DNA of 64,000 nt from Opisthocomus hoazin (lineage: Eukaryota > Chordata > Aves > Opisthocomiformes > Opisthocomidae). A program made the translations under genes and the position numbers. This document shows positions 52,637-64,000 of the stretch, piece after piece. The first letter of the stretch is position 1; each line of letters opens with the position of its first letter. Location: the NCBI RefSeq assembly GCF_030867145.1, contig NC_134414.1, positions 124,074,465-124,138,464 of the forward strand. The letters are read 5' to 3'. The notes under the pieces are model-generated. The model did not search any database. It was not told where the DNA came from and saw only the letters and a list, made by a program, of their open reading frames with translations.

Positions 52637-55600
52637 TCTTTGTGAATCACTGTCTTGCCCTGGCATCATTTATGTAATATGATCCGTTATAAAACTGCAT
52701 TTGTCAGTGGGAGTTTTGAAAAAATGCTAGAGAAGGACTTGCATGAAAGGAGCTGCATGGCTCAGTGAACCACCCTAAGGAGGGTGAACAGTACTGCAGA
52801 ATCTTAATAGTACATTAAAATGTGTTTAAAATTCAGATTCCCAATGTTTCTCCAGAAGGAGAGAGTGTTGTTGTTTGGAACTTTTAATGTGTACAGTTTT
52901 CTCCTGATGTTGTTAACTGTATGTGCATCTTGACAAGGTGTTTATCAGAGCATAAATGCTCAGTGGTAAGCACAGAAGAGGCCACTATGATTAAACATTC
53001 GTTAGCTGAAAAAAACCACAAAAACACCCTGAAGCATCTCAAGTGTTCGAATATATCGCCGGTCCATCTTTATTAGTACACCACCCTGTGTTAAGCAGCT
53101 GGGTTTTTTTTGCATGATCATGTATGACAGGCTTCATTGTGTATCATTATATTAGTAACTTAAGGCAAAACAAACACCATTAACTCAAAAATAACCACCA
53201 GTACTGTAACTTTTATTTGCTAATAAATATCTTAATAAACAGGCTTACCCCATCTGTAAGACCTGATAATGCCTCTTAGGAAATCATAGAAAAATAAAAT
53301 ACAATAATAATCAGTAACTTGTACCTTGTACAAAAATCTTATTATGTTGCTCAGCAGGTAGCTTTGCCAAACCCCATATTCCTTCTGCAAAGAGATGGCA
53401 TATGTAATGCAATTCACCTTAAAAACACCCTAATGTTGAGAGCTGAGCATTCTATTACACTATTAACTTGTAGGCATGCCAGCACATGAAAATTTACATG
53501 GAGCATCATATTATCATAGGAATAGAATAATAATAAAAAAAAGAAGATAACACCACTTTTCAGTAAATAATAACAACTTCACTTCTAATGTAAATTCCCC
53601 TTGGGACTGCAAATGAGTATATTACGCTTTTTACTTCATGGCTATTCCTACAATACTGTTATAAACTGGCAAAAAGGCAGAAAGAAAAATGCAGTGGGAA
53701 CATGTATGGGAGATACATTACGTGAAGAAAAAGTCATTCTGAGCAGTGAGGCAGTCCCAGGGGGAAACGAACGACACCAGCTGTAAAATGTCCGGTCTCT
53801 CCCAATGAGCAGCTTGCGCTTGCTGTGTGCAATGCCACGAGTTCAGACCGATGAAGGTACAACTTCGAGGTACAGTACCAAGGCTGCTTTTCTGTGAGAT
53901 GAGTGGTGAAGACTGAGTCACAGGGAGTTGTCATTATTCAAATACAACTTGGTAAGAGGAAAAGAAGCATCGGCGAAACAAATGTTATTGGGGGTCTTCA
54001 AAGAAAAGAGGGGTTTCAGACTACTGGTAAGGATATGTGATCTGTGCTGAGGCCACGGTTTGTTTGTAAAATAGTTTGCGAGTATTATGATTATACTGTT
54101 ACTTTTGAAGCCATCTACCTTTAAAGTTTTGACATGGCTGCTTAAATATATAATCTAAAGTGTCTGTCATCAAATAACTATTTATATATACACATACATT
54201 GATATATTTTATGGCTATGCTAGAACAGCAAACGATGAAGAGCAGTCATATTTAGTTGTGTACAATCTAATTTCACAGAAGAGACAGAGATTAAAACCCC
54301 TTTTAATTCAGATACATTTAAAAACAAACACAGAAATAGAGGCTATCCTGAGAAAACATACCAACCACGTTATCTTCCAAGAGAAAATCAAAGCTTATTT
54401 TTGGAAGGCAGTCAAATATTTTTCTTGCATCTTTTCTGTAAGTGAAAGTGGTTTGGTTTTTTTTTAAAAAAACTGATGACAAAATTGAAACAAGGAAGAT
54501 TGCTTTGCTAGAAAACAAACTATTGCCTTTCAGTAAATAGGGTTTCACATGATCTGGAAAAGATTTTCTTTTCCTTGTTAAACTGCAGGTGCAATCCTGA
54601 GAAGTGCAAAGTACCTGTTGTTGTTACCAAAGTCAATAGGAGTTGGTACCACACCAGACAAGAACAAGCCCTTTTTGTTAGTCTCCGTGTTTTCAGTCAT
54701 GGCATCACCATGCGTGAGGTGACTGATACCATGAGACAATTTTGACATTGGCCTCAACAGACGCAGACGCAAGGCTGTAGGTAAGAACAACATACACTGA
54801 AGTACTGACTGAATCCAGTTCCTTCACCAGAGTTAACCAAGAAACAACTTTTCCCACTTTTAGTCTGAAATAGCCCTCTCTACCTTATGTAGAAAAGTTG
54901 GAAGAAGAAATTGCTGCAAAAGAAACGCTGAAATTAAAAATGCTACACTGCCAATTCAAAGCTAGCTGTTTCTTGGGGAGAGGCAGATAGGGAATCACGG
55001 CCATAAGCTTTAAAATGCTTATGTGTTTATGTGTTAGGAATTTTAGAGTAGGATGGGTTTCTTGAGATAGGGAATTAATGAAAGAGTCCAGTAAACAGAA
55101 TCACTAGGAGGGCATTAGTTATTTTATTTGCTACTGTGCCTTTCATTAACTGGCAAATCTCAAAAATTACACTGCAGTGCACTAGAAGTATGGAACAGCT
55201 TGTTCAAAGAGGCAAATGATCAGCTAGGACGGCTATTATGAAGTGGAGACTGTATTGCACAATGGTACATGTTTAGGAAAAAAGATAGATAAACAAATCC
55301 TAGTTTTTTGTAGGTTCTTTTTGTTTGGTGAGGATAGTGGTTTTATCCTGAATTAAAATCCAGGAGTTTGTGGAATTTTCTAGGGGGAAAAAAACCCCAA
55401 CCAACCCAAAACATTTCTTTTAGATGCTCTATTAGATGTGTAGGTCATTCAAATACTTATTCCAAACTCAGAGATGGTAACCCATTCCAGATAAAAACAA
55501 CAGTGCAGCAACCACCTTTTGTACCTTGCAGTTCAGCTCTACCATGTTGAAGGTAACCATAATCTATTTCATCACATCTCTGAGGTAGTAGCGTTGTCTT

Positions 55601-55890
55601 TTATGCTCAGTGCAATCCCTTTCCCCCTATGAAATGAGGCGATCCGTATGGAGGCAAATCTACAGAAACTCTTGATCCGAAACCTGTTTCAGTCTATGAC
55701 ATGTTCTTACGGATTTAAGTGATTGGGATCATGCCCTGAATGACCAACCTACATCTCAACCTGAAATTCTGAACAGAGAAATTACAACTAGCAAAAAATT
55801 TTAGCAATACATTTGAATGACAAGACAGCATGTGTCTTAATAAATGTTGGTCCTCTAACAACAAACCAAACATGACAGTGGTGGGATGCA

Positions 55891-56013
55891 GGAAGAAAAC
55901 TCTTTAACAGAATATGGTGCTCTTCAACCCTGTGCAAATTCTGTAAGGGAAGTATCTCTATTTTTAATACTTTTCCTAGAAGATGCAAGGGAAGACAGAC
56001 TTTTTATTATGAC
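55891..56013. repeat. 123-bp direct repeat, copy 1
   Basis: Matches 58883-59005 in the same orientation over 123 bp without gaps and with about 5 substitutions. The core includes GCTCTTCAACCCTGTGCAAA and TACTTTTCCTAGAAGATGCA. Immediately after it, ATGACT-rich sequence is internally repeated with a T10 run. Confidence 0.92.
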
Positions 56014-58882
56014 TTTTTTTTTATGACTATGACTCTAATTATGACTTTTTTTGTTTTCTTCATCTCACTGCCAGTGAAGTCAGTAACAAGCTCTCATGAA
56101 TTTTGGTCACAGCAAGACTGTGCCTACTGACACCGAAACATTTAATTCCTCACAGTTACATCATTGTCCCAGGAATTACTCCGTCAAGAAGTTTATAAAA
56201 TTCTTTCAGCAGGATATGGAAATATTGGGTGTTTTAGAGCAGAACCTTCCCAAGACAAAAATGGAGCTTCCAGCTGGCATTAAGTAACTAAAATAATCTA
56301 GAGATCTGAAACACTGCACTTTGTCTTTCTCAGCTAATCCTATTGTACGTAAAGGGACTGCAATGGCAAGTTACACAACTCGGAGCACTCAGCTTCTAAA
56401 AAATAAATATCCTATTTTGCTTTTCTTTTTTCCTCTTAATCATTCTCCAGTAGAGCTCAGGCTGAATGAGAGAAAAGTGAAAATTCACTTTGTAAGCCAC
56501 TGTTAATCAGATACCTGTACTCTCAGTTTATTCAGGTTCCTCTCAAAAATGCCGATATGCATCAAGAAGAACAAGTAGTGTCTACTGGGGGTTCTAACCT
56601 AAATTATGACAGTTTTACCAGGTTTTTGTCATAGGCTGGACCCTGGAAAACCAGCAACTAGATTTGTGCCTATCACTGCTGTAGAGGAGCTTCAGAGCAT
56701 TACGGTGTGATGATACTATGAAAATATTCTCTTGAGTGTTTCAGTGGGCACTTTTTCCCCATTCACAAACAGAAATTAATATGTGGATTCCAGTGCAGGT
56801 TTCCCCCAAATTCGATTTTCCAGATCCTAGATTCAAGGTTGCTCTTCATACAACCAAGGCTCCAGGCATCACACAGTTCATAATACAGAGAGCTAGATTT
56901 CTCTTCAATTTGTGAATTTTCAGTCCCAGGGTTTTGGCTTATCAACCGCTCAATATACACGCTGCTGCTTAGCAGTTCTCCACTGAATTGTCAATAATGA
57001 GAAGTAGTAACATAACATTATGATTTATTCAGAAATTTGTAATCAGCTTGATCATGTGCACATTAGAGATGAATATTCCTCAAAACATGTAGTATTTCCA
57101 AAATGAAGAAAAAAGTCAGCAATACCTCCTCACGTATCATGAACAGTATGTGCAGGAGGTTCTGTAGTAATACTAATGAATATACTGGACTCCTCAAGGA
57201 AACCATATGTGGTACTGAAGTTAAAAAAAATGACAAAATATGTTATCCTGTGCTGCCTTACAAAGATTTTGTAGGGACTTGGATTTGCAAGTTCTTTATG
57301 CCTAGCTCTACTCATGTAAATAGTCCTATTTCTAATCAGCCTCCTTAGACAAATTAAGCAGCAGAATCACATAACTGTTTACAGATTCAGGAGTTTCTGA
57401 GCATGGTGCAGTACGTACATTATTACTGAGACACACGTGTAGTTACCTACTAGTCACAGTGCTCAGATGCTTAGGCATGGGTCAAAATTTTGGACAGGAA
57501 CAATGTAGAACAGGTGTGAAAACTTCAAATGATTTTGAGACTGATCTTTTAAATATATTTTTTTTCCATATCTTCAGTGTCATGACTTGGAATTTTTTAT
57601 TCCAGTTGAATTACACAGGTATGAAAAATCAGATAATACGCTAAACCTTTCTGGAAGAGAGGTGTACTTGGGAAATCTCTTGCAGGAAAGAAACGTTAAG
57701 AGATACTCATGTAGAATATTTAAAAAAATGTACACACCAATAGATTTCACTGAACTGGTGTTTTAATATTGCATATATAAAATAAGGAAATATATTTTAG
57801 CTCTAATCCATTTTTTAACCTCATGGCTTTTTCATCAACCATTTTTGGTGGTTTTCCTTTCTAAAGTTCAGCACATTCTTATACTATACGCTGGCATATC
57901 CTTACTCATATTCGCTTGAAAATTTCCCTCATTTTAACCTCATAAATGCCTATAAATGGCTATTTAAAAGAAAATAATTTATATACTGTTTAGACATCTT
58001 TGGTGACTTAAGCAAAGGGACTCAAACTGTTTATAGCATGGAGTACATCTTACTAGAGATGCTGGCTTATGGGCATCTCACTTCCCCTTTATGATCACTG
58101 GTGATTTCTACAGTAATTAGTTGTGCGGAAAAGAATCAGTAGAAAGGGGTTTGGAGTGGTGGCGGTAGAAGGGTCAGCATCAGGTGACCAGGCAGCTTTC
58201 TGTTAGACAGGTTGAAAATATTTTTTCTGCCTGTGGAGGAAAAGAGAGGCTGTCCATTTCCAGAGAACGCGCCAAGGCAGTTTGGGAAGTACTGTACACA
58301 TACAGTGCATGCCATTAAAAATTTTAAAAGCCAGTGGAGCAGATCAACCCCATTAGCATTATTGGGAGTTAGGTAATTAATTTTGTAGGTTTGACAAATC
58401 TCAGACATTATGATATACATTATATTTACAATTCTTTATGTATATATTTTGTTTCTAATAGCGTGCTCAGCATATCCTGGTCTATAATCTGAGGAACTCT
58501 ATACAACCATAGCACTCATGGATGAGCAGTGTGCACTACTAAATACAGTATATGATGATAGAAGATATTTGTGAGCTGTAAGTGCATGGAATTGTCTTGT
58601 GCAACTCTTTTGTTTTTTTTTTGTTAGAGCTCCTTAGCACAATATGGACAGTTCTTCATTTTTCACCTTATTGTAGACTTTAGGGTTTTTTTTTCTTTTT
58701 CAGTGCCGATTAATTTGTTTCTCTAGGAGATTTCATGATCAGTGTCCTACAAGTATTAGCCCAGCCCATCTTCCCCTCACTCTTGAAAAATAATAATAGT
58801 ACCATTATAAAAAGAAAAAAAGATACTATCTTTGCCATCTATTCAGGAAAGATCTATTACAGTTGGTGAACAAGGGTATTCT

Positions 58883-59005
58883 GGAAGAAAGCTCTTTAAC
58901 AGAATACAGTGCTCTTCAACCCTGTGCAAATTCTGTAAGTGAAGTATCTCTATTTTTAATACTTTTCCTAGAAGATGCAATGGAAGACAGACTTTTTATT
59001 ATGAC
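58883..59005. repeat. 123-bp direct repeat, copy 2
   Basis: Second copy of 55891-56013, 2992 bp away. Flanks on both sides differ from copy 1, so the boundaries are sharp. The copy overlaps a 76-codon open frame that has no family features. Confidence 0.92.
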
Positions 59006-62000
59006 TCTAATTTTTGTTACTCTAAAAGATCTGTTGGACTGGATTAGAAGTAAATCCTCCTTTCCACTCTCTGTGGGACACATTCCAAGATAAACTGAGC
59101 CTGTGATGGGGTAGTTACAGCTACCCTGCATTCATAAGAGAAATTCTTAGCTGCCAGAATATGTCCTGTAAAACCATTCCATCAGCTGAGTTAAAACAGC
59201 TATATACATGCTTCAGTTTGCAGTGGGTCCAGCTGAAATTCAGCAACTGATCTTCAATACAATTTAAAGTGTGTTCTGTGCTGCTTTACCTTGGTGGCTG
59301 ATATGGTCCCATGGGGTCATTCTAACATGGAAATTGCTGTAGTTAATACAGACTTACTAGACACCTCCAGAGTCCCAGCTAGTCCACACAGTAAATCTCT
59401 ACTGCATCTGAACAAAGGGCATCTGTATGTTACTTATGACCCACCTTTGGATCCTGTATGAATCTGCATTGAAAAAGAAATTAATGGAGCCCAGTATTAG
59501 GCTCATCATATAAAAAATGGATAGTCAGTCTTAAATTACAGAAAAATCAAAGTACTATAGTGTATGAATTCCATGTCAGAATAATCCAGCTAATATCTAA
59601 TACAATTTTGGACACAGAATGTTTTGTCCAGAGTAACTAATTTATTTCAATTTATTGTTGAGAGCACTATTTGCAATTAAAGGATTGCCTTATGCTGAAA
59701 AGTCTTGGCTCACGTCTTAAAGCATAGCATGTGTCTAATCTTTTATTGGACAGACACTGGATTCATGGGGAACAAAAAGGGTACTAGTTCAGGTCTCTTC
59801 CTTTCACGTTATGGAGTCCCGTTGCCTCTCAGTAATTCAAATGCGCAAACACCTCATGAGCAAAATCTACTAAACCTTCTGCTGTTACTTGTTCAATTTT
59901 AACACTGGCATTACGGACAAGATCCTCTTTTTTTTCACAGGTTCAGCATAAGTACTGGATACGATCAATGCATGAGATTCACCTGACCAAACACAGATGC
60001 CTGGGTATGAGTTGGTCATTTTGATCTCTTTGAATGCAGAGAAACAGGTGCTTCTTTGGCACAGTTCATCTAATCCAGAAGTAAATAATTACATTTGTCA
60101 GATGGCTCACATCCTACAAGGGCCCACTTCGCTGATTAGAAGGGAACCTTGGATGACTAGCTCAAATGCAGACCTCCAAAATTAGATGAGAAGAATTCCT
60201 CCCAATAGGTCTTAGGGCTCTGACTGACAAGTGGGGATAGCTTCAGCAAGGATGACTGATACGGTTTCCATGTTAGATGACCACCTCACTTGGCTGCATG
60301 GACATCCAAGTTGCTTGTCAGTCAACTTTGGAAGCACTGCAGTTGGCACATGATGGATAGCTGGGGCAGTGCACTTGGCCAAGAGACACTAACCTGGTCC
60401 TGCTCAGCAGTCAAGGCCCTCACGCTATGTTTTGGAGGCTTAAGTGATACACGAGTAGTGGTAACAGTTAGGATGGATGGATTTTATTCTAGATTAATGA
60501 CAATCAGATCTGTGAGAAAAATTTACACGTTGATATTACTTGTAAGTAACTATTTCCTTATGTCCACATTTTAATGCTTTTTTGTTTTTTTTGGCTTGCA
60601 TATCATGCACACTATTTTGTGAACTTTCAATGAGTACTTTTAGTCATGAAGCACTCTGCAATGTGGGCCAAATTCTCAAAACCAGCCTACTAGATTTGCT
60701 TAAATTTGTTAAATCTGAACTCTAACCACACACTGCAATATGCAGGAGAACTAGAGCCAATTTTCACTTGAAGAAAGTATCCTCTGTAACAAAGAAAGTT
60801 ACTCTGATTTCACACAGATGTTTGTGGCCTGCACAGAATTAAGCTCACATTTGAAAAACAACACCTGTTGGCGTTGTTTTTGTTGTTTTTAAATGAAAAA
60901 ATTAGGACCCCCCCCAAAAAAAAACAACCAAACAAGAGTAGGCTTGAGATCGGAGCAAGAGCAAATAAAATGTTTCCAAAATGGTGAAAATGTAAATTTG
61001 ATCAAGATATAACTATTATGAAAGTGTCATACTGCACCACAACAACAAGAAACCAAGCTGTATAAACCCACAAAATCCTGGATTTACAATGTTTTTAATA
61101 AATTCCCTCACCCAAAGAATCCCTTGTTCTTTCCTGTCTATTTACCCAAACTCTTGTTTATATTAAAAATATATCTGATTAATAAATGTTTTAATATTGT
61201 TATATTTTTTCCTATTGAAAATATATTTTCAGTAGTGTGATAAATTTGGAAATTAATTTCCGTGAAATATATCCAGGTTGTGTGCACGTAACATGCCGCT
61301 CTGCATCCACACTACCAGGAATGAAAGAAACGTGCAAAGGAGAATTTAAAAGTGCACATACATGGTTTGCATTAGTTATGAATAGTTTTGAAACCCCATT
61401 AACAAATAACAGACTCATACCTCCTCGGTAATGTATTTAATTGTGAAAGAGGCTCCTTCCACAGATGTCACGTTGTTGGCCATGGAAGCAATGACAGGCA
61501 AAACAGATAACAAAATAACAAAGGAAAATCAACTTTTAAATTACTCTGTGATTATAGCATTTTTTAAAAGGCTTCAGGTAAGTATGATTTTCTTTCCATA
61601 AGGAAAGCTTTACTAAAAAATTGTTCAGATGTGGAACTGGGGCAGAATTTTTCAAGTGACAGTCACAGAAAAGAACAAATGCTTTTTTCCCCCCACTAAA
61701 GGCCTGTGATCCTGCAAAAAGAACATGCTTGTACAGTCCTACTGAGTTCAGCAAGACTACTCATGCTGATAAAATTACCTTTGTAGCTAGAATAGGACTG
61801 GTACTGCCCTTCTTTAAACAAGCTCATCAAATTGACATTGTAGAACACCAGTGAATCCTGATCTTTAGAAAACTTGTTCCTCAGTTAAGCCTGTTCTGTT
61901 TTAATGAAAGAAAAGAAAATTTACTTAGTGCACTAGTGTTATCCCACTTAATTTAATGCAGTTATTCCAAAATAAAGTGACAACAGTGAATCAGGCCTAG

Positions 62001-63815
62001 TGTGTCTTACTCTGTGAACTGGTTGGAAGCATAATCCTTTCCGAGTTGCTTTCTGATTTTCCTTCTTTGCCACTGGTATACAATGGCAGCCTTTCCCAAG
62101 AGTTAAGAAATACGTTTTGATTTACAAGCTGTAAATTAAGCAGTAAATATAATTATGATTAAAGTAGTTATTTAATTTTGATATACACATACATTATTCT
62201 AATTACCCAAATGCATGTTTTAATGGAAGGGTTGTAATGCTTGAGTATATTGGAATGCCATATAACTCAAAAACGTTCTCCAAACTATGTATAAATCAAC
62301 AAAAGCATCTGCACCCAGTTTACATGTGACATGCATGTAGATTTGCATGTGACTTCAACAGCATGCAGACATGCGCTCCTTCCGCTCTTCCCAGTAGCGC
62401 ATATCTCATGCAAAAGTTTGGAAATGTAGCCCAGCACATCTGTGTAAGTTGTCTGAATAGAACATGAAAGCTGTAAGTCTTAGAGAGGTACAAAGATTTA
62501 TGTTAGGCCTTTGCAGCCATTTTCTTGCATGTAAATATGGCTATTGAAAAGTTCTAAAGGTAATTGTCTTCGATGTCATTTAGATATCTGTACTAAATGA
62601 AGATCTAGCCCCTAGTAACCAGAGCTCCATTTCAGCAGAGTCTGCTTTTTGCTTCTAAAAGTAGTTAGAAGTAGACTCAAGGCAACATATTATTACACTG
62701 CTGTCCTACATCTCCTTTCCTGCCTACGTACAAGATAATTGAATACCGCAGCGTGTAACTTCCAGCATTAGTTGGTGGTTGTACCACTGCCCTCAACGGG
62801 AGGATGCAATGGCCAGCCTGCTGCCATGGGAATAAGCACATCACCCCACTAATGGCTGGCCCTCTAAGGTCTGCTACCACTGGTGGAAATTATGCTTAGT
62901 TCAAGCAGCAGAAGCATGCATTTTTGCAACAGAAAGCTTTCTGAAGTCTATGTGGCCACGATGTAGCCAACAACCATGTTTTACACGTGGTTATGGAAAC
63001 GTTACAATCAGTTTTCCAGTGAATATTTGCCATGTAGTAGAAGCAAATGCTGAGTATTACAAGGGGAAAAAAAAAGGACTAGGGTGGTGAAGAATCTGCA
63101 GGATGAACAAATTTTCCAACCTAATCTAAAATTTTAAGCATAAAAAGTGTCAAGTGCTAAAGTAATTCAAAATTAAGGACTTTAAGATTTCAAAGAGATT
63201 TCTTTCACTATCCTCCCAATTATTCACACAATGAAAACTTGCTACATAAAATCATCAGTCATTTCTGCAAACGATACTAATGTTTTGAGGCACCGGCTTA
63301 CCAGCATTCAAACTATTATAAAGTAATATAATGATAGGACCCATACATTTGGATTTAATTAAGAGATAAAATAAATATTTATGTCAAACTTCGTTTTGAT
63401 TTCACATTTGGTATAGGAAGTTACATGGTCACAGAACATGAAAGAAGTCAAATACTTTTTGATCTACCAGCAAACTCTAAATACATCGATAAAGAAGCCA
63501 CATCAGGCCAAATAGATTACTACTTTCAAGTAAGTTCGTGAAAGTTTCCCAAATACTGTTATACAAAGTTACACATCCATGCTGAGTTATTCATCAATGT
63601 GTAGCGAGAGTCTTGCAGTAGGCCAGGATTTTATGGGCAGAGGAGCTATGCAGTGTGATTAAAAATTCCAGTTTGGAAGCATTAACATAGAAGTACTTTC
63701 ATAGTCTGAACAGGAAACTGCAGTTCTTGAAGTTGGGAAGAACAGAAGGGAAGAATGAGAATATTTTTCCGTTTTAGAAATGCTGAGGCACAAAACACAG
63801 TTGATTCTAGTACTT

Positions 63816-63930
63816 TTATACATGAAATCCTTTCTCCTGTATGTGCATCATGTGTAACCGCAAAGTCTGTAAACTGCTGACTATTCGTCTCTGGTGTCCA
63901 ATGAGTACAACTCCAATTCTTCTAATGTCA
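63816..63930 (-). CDS. EPHA6: EPHA6 terminal coding exon (Eph receptor A6, partial)
   Basis: Last coding exon of an Eph-family receptor tyrosine kinase, a membrane receptor for ephrin-A ligands in axon guidance and cell sorting. On the minus strand a pyrimidine-rich acceptor (TTTTATCTTGCAG) precedes the exon. Its first base completes a split codon, then 37 codons follow to TAA at 63816-63818. The translation starts DIRRIGVVLIGHQRRIVSSL, which is the last helix of the SAM domain in Eph receptors, and ends HIQEKGFHV. The hydrophobic-x-hydrophobic end (F-H-V) fits the C-terminal PDZ-binding tail known for Eph receptors. I recognise the HMMHIQEKGFHV ending as EPHA6 rather than EPHA3, EPHA4 or EPHA5. 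The kinase and ectodomain exons would lie beyond 64000. The next genes downstream are ARL6 and CRYBG3, the neighbours of EPHA6 in human, which supports the call. Confidence 0.85.
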
Positions 63931-64000
63931 CTGCAAGATAAAAAGTTTCATCTTGGATGCAAGTATAGTAAAGCCTCTTGCATACAAAAGAGTATAAATA

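Larger units (their letters stand above)
50351..63815. other. EPHA6-ARL6 intergenic region including EPHA6 3' UTR
   Basis: About 13.5 kb. It contains two plus-strand CR1 copies (50637-50871, 52085-52636) and a 123-bp direct duplication (55891-56013 and 58883-59005). The part just below 63816 must be EPHA6 3' UTR, length unknown. No other exon or RNA gene is supported. Confidence 0.7.

Noticed and set aside
60290-60574. 94-codon plus-strand open frame
   Set aside because: No recognisable domain, no promoter or splice context, and length expected by chance.

Overview
This window looks like nuclear DNA from a bird. It carries several CR1 non-LTR retrotransposon copies with the typical 3' tail ending ATTCTATGATTCTGTG or similar. 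It has two GC-rich CpG islands in otherwise AT-rich sequence, and short exons split by kilobase introns with GT/AG boundaries. I cannot name the species. No prokaryotic operon, CRISPR array, rRNA or tRNA gene is visible.

All recognisable genes lie on the minus strand, head to tail, so transcription runs from high to low coordinates. (1) 63816-63930 is the last coding exon of the Eph receptor EPHA6, carrying the end of the SAM domain and the C-terminal tail. (2) ARL6 (BBS3), the small GTPase of the Bardet-Biedl/BBSome pathway, is complete. Its CpG-island promoter is at about 49.4-50.4 kb, the ATG is at 47196-47198, there are seven standard coding exons, and the stop is at 32546-32548. The exons join in phase to 186 codons, the length known for mammalian ARL6. 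(3) 19349-19455 and 4055-4133 are probably the first two coding exons of CRYBG3, whose CpG-island promoter is at about 18.65-19.95 kb. The rest of that gene would lie beyond position 1. The order EPHA6-ARL6-CRYBG3, all in one orientation, is the order I know from human 3q11.2, which supports the weaker CRYBG3 call.

Region by region: 1-4054 is a CRYBG3 intron with a CR1 copy. 4134-19348 is the 15 kb CRYBG3 intron 1, with small CR1 fragments and a 59-bp inverted repeat pair. 19.96-32.5 kb is the ARL6-CRYBG3 intergenic stretch plus ARL6 3' UTR. 32.5-49.8 kb is ARL6. 50.4-63.8 kb is the EPHA6-ARL6 intergenic stretch plus EPHA6 3' UTR, with two plus-strand CR1 copies and a 123-bp direct duplication.

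The best leads are in ARL6. A candidate 13-nt microexon (34923-34935) shifts the frame of the last exon and replaces the C-terminus, which fits the vision-related long isoform BBS3L. A perfect palindromic RFX X-box (49798-49811) lies in the promoter, as expected for a ciliary gene. I found no sign of a wholly new biological system. The other structural oddities (59-bp inverted repeat, 123-bp direct repeat, intronic hairpins) are listed as findings.
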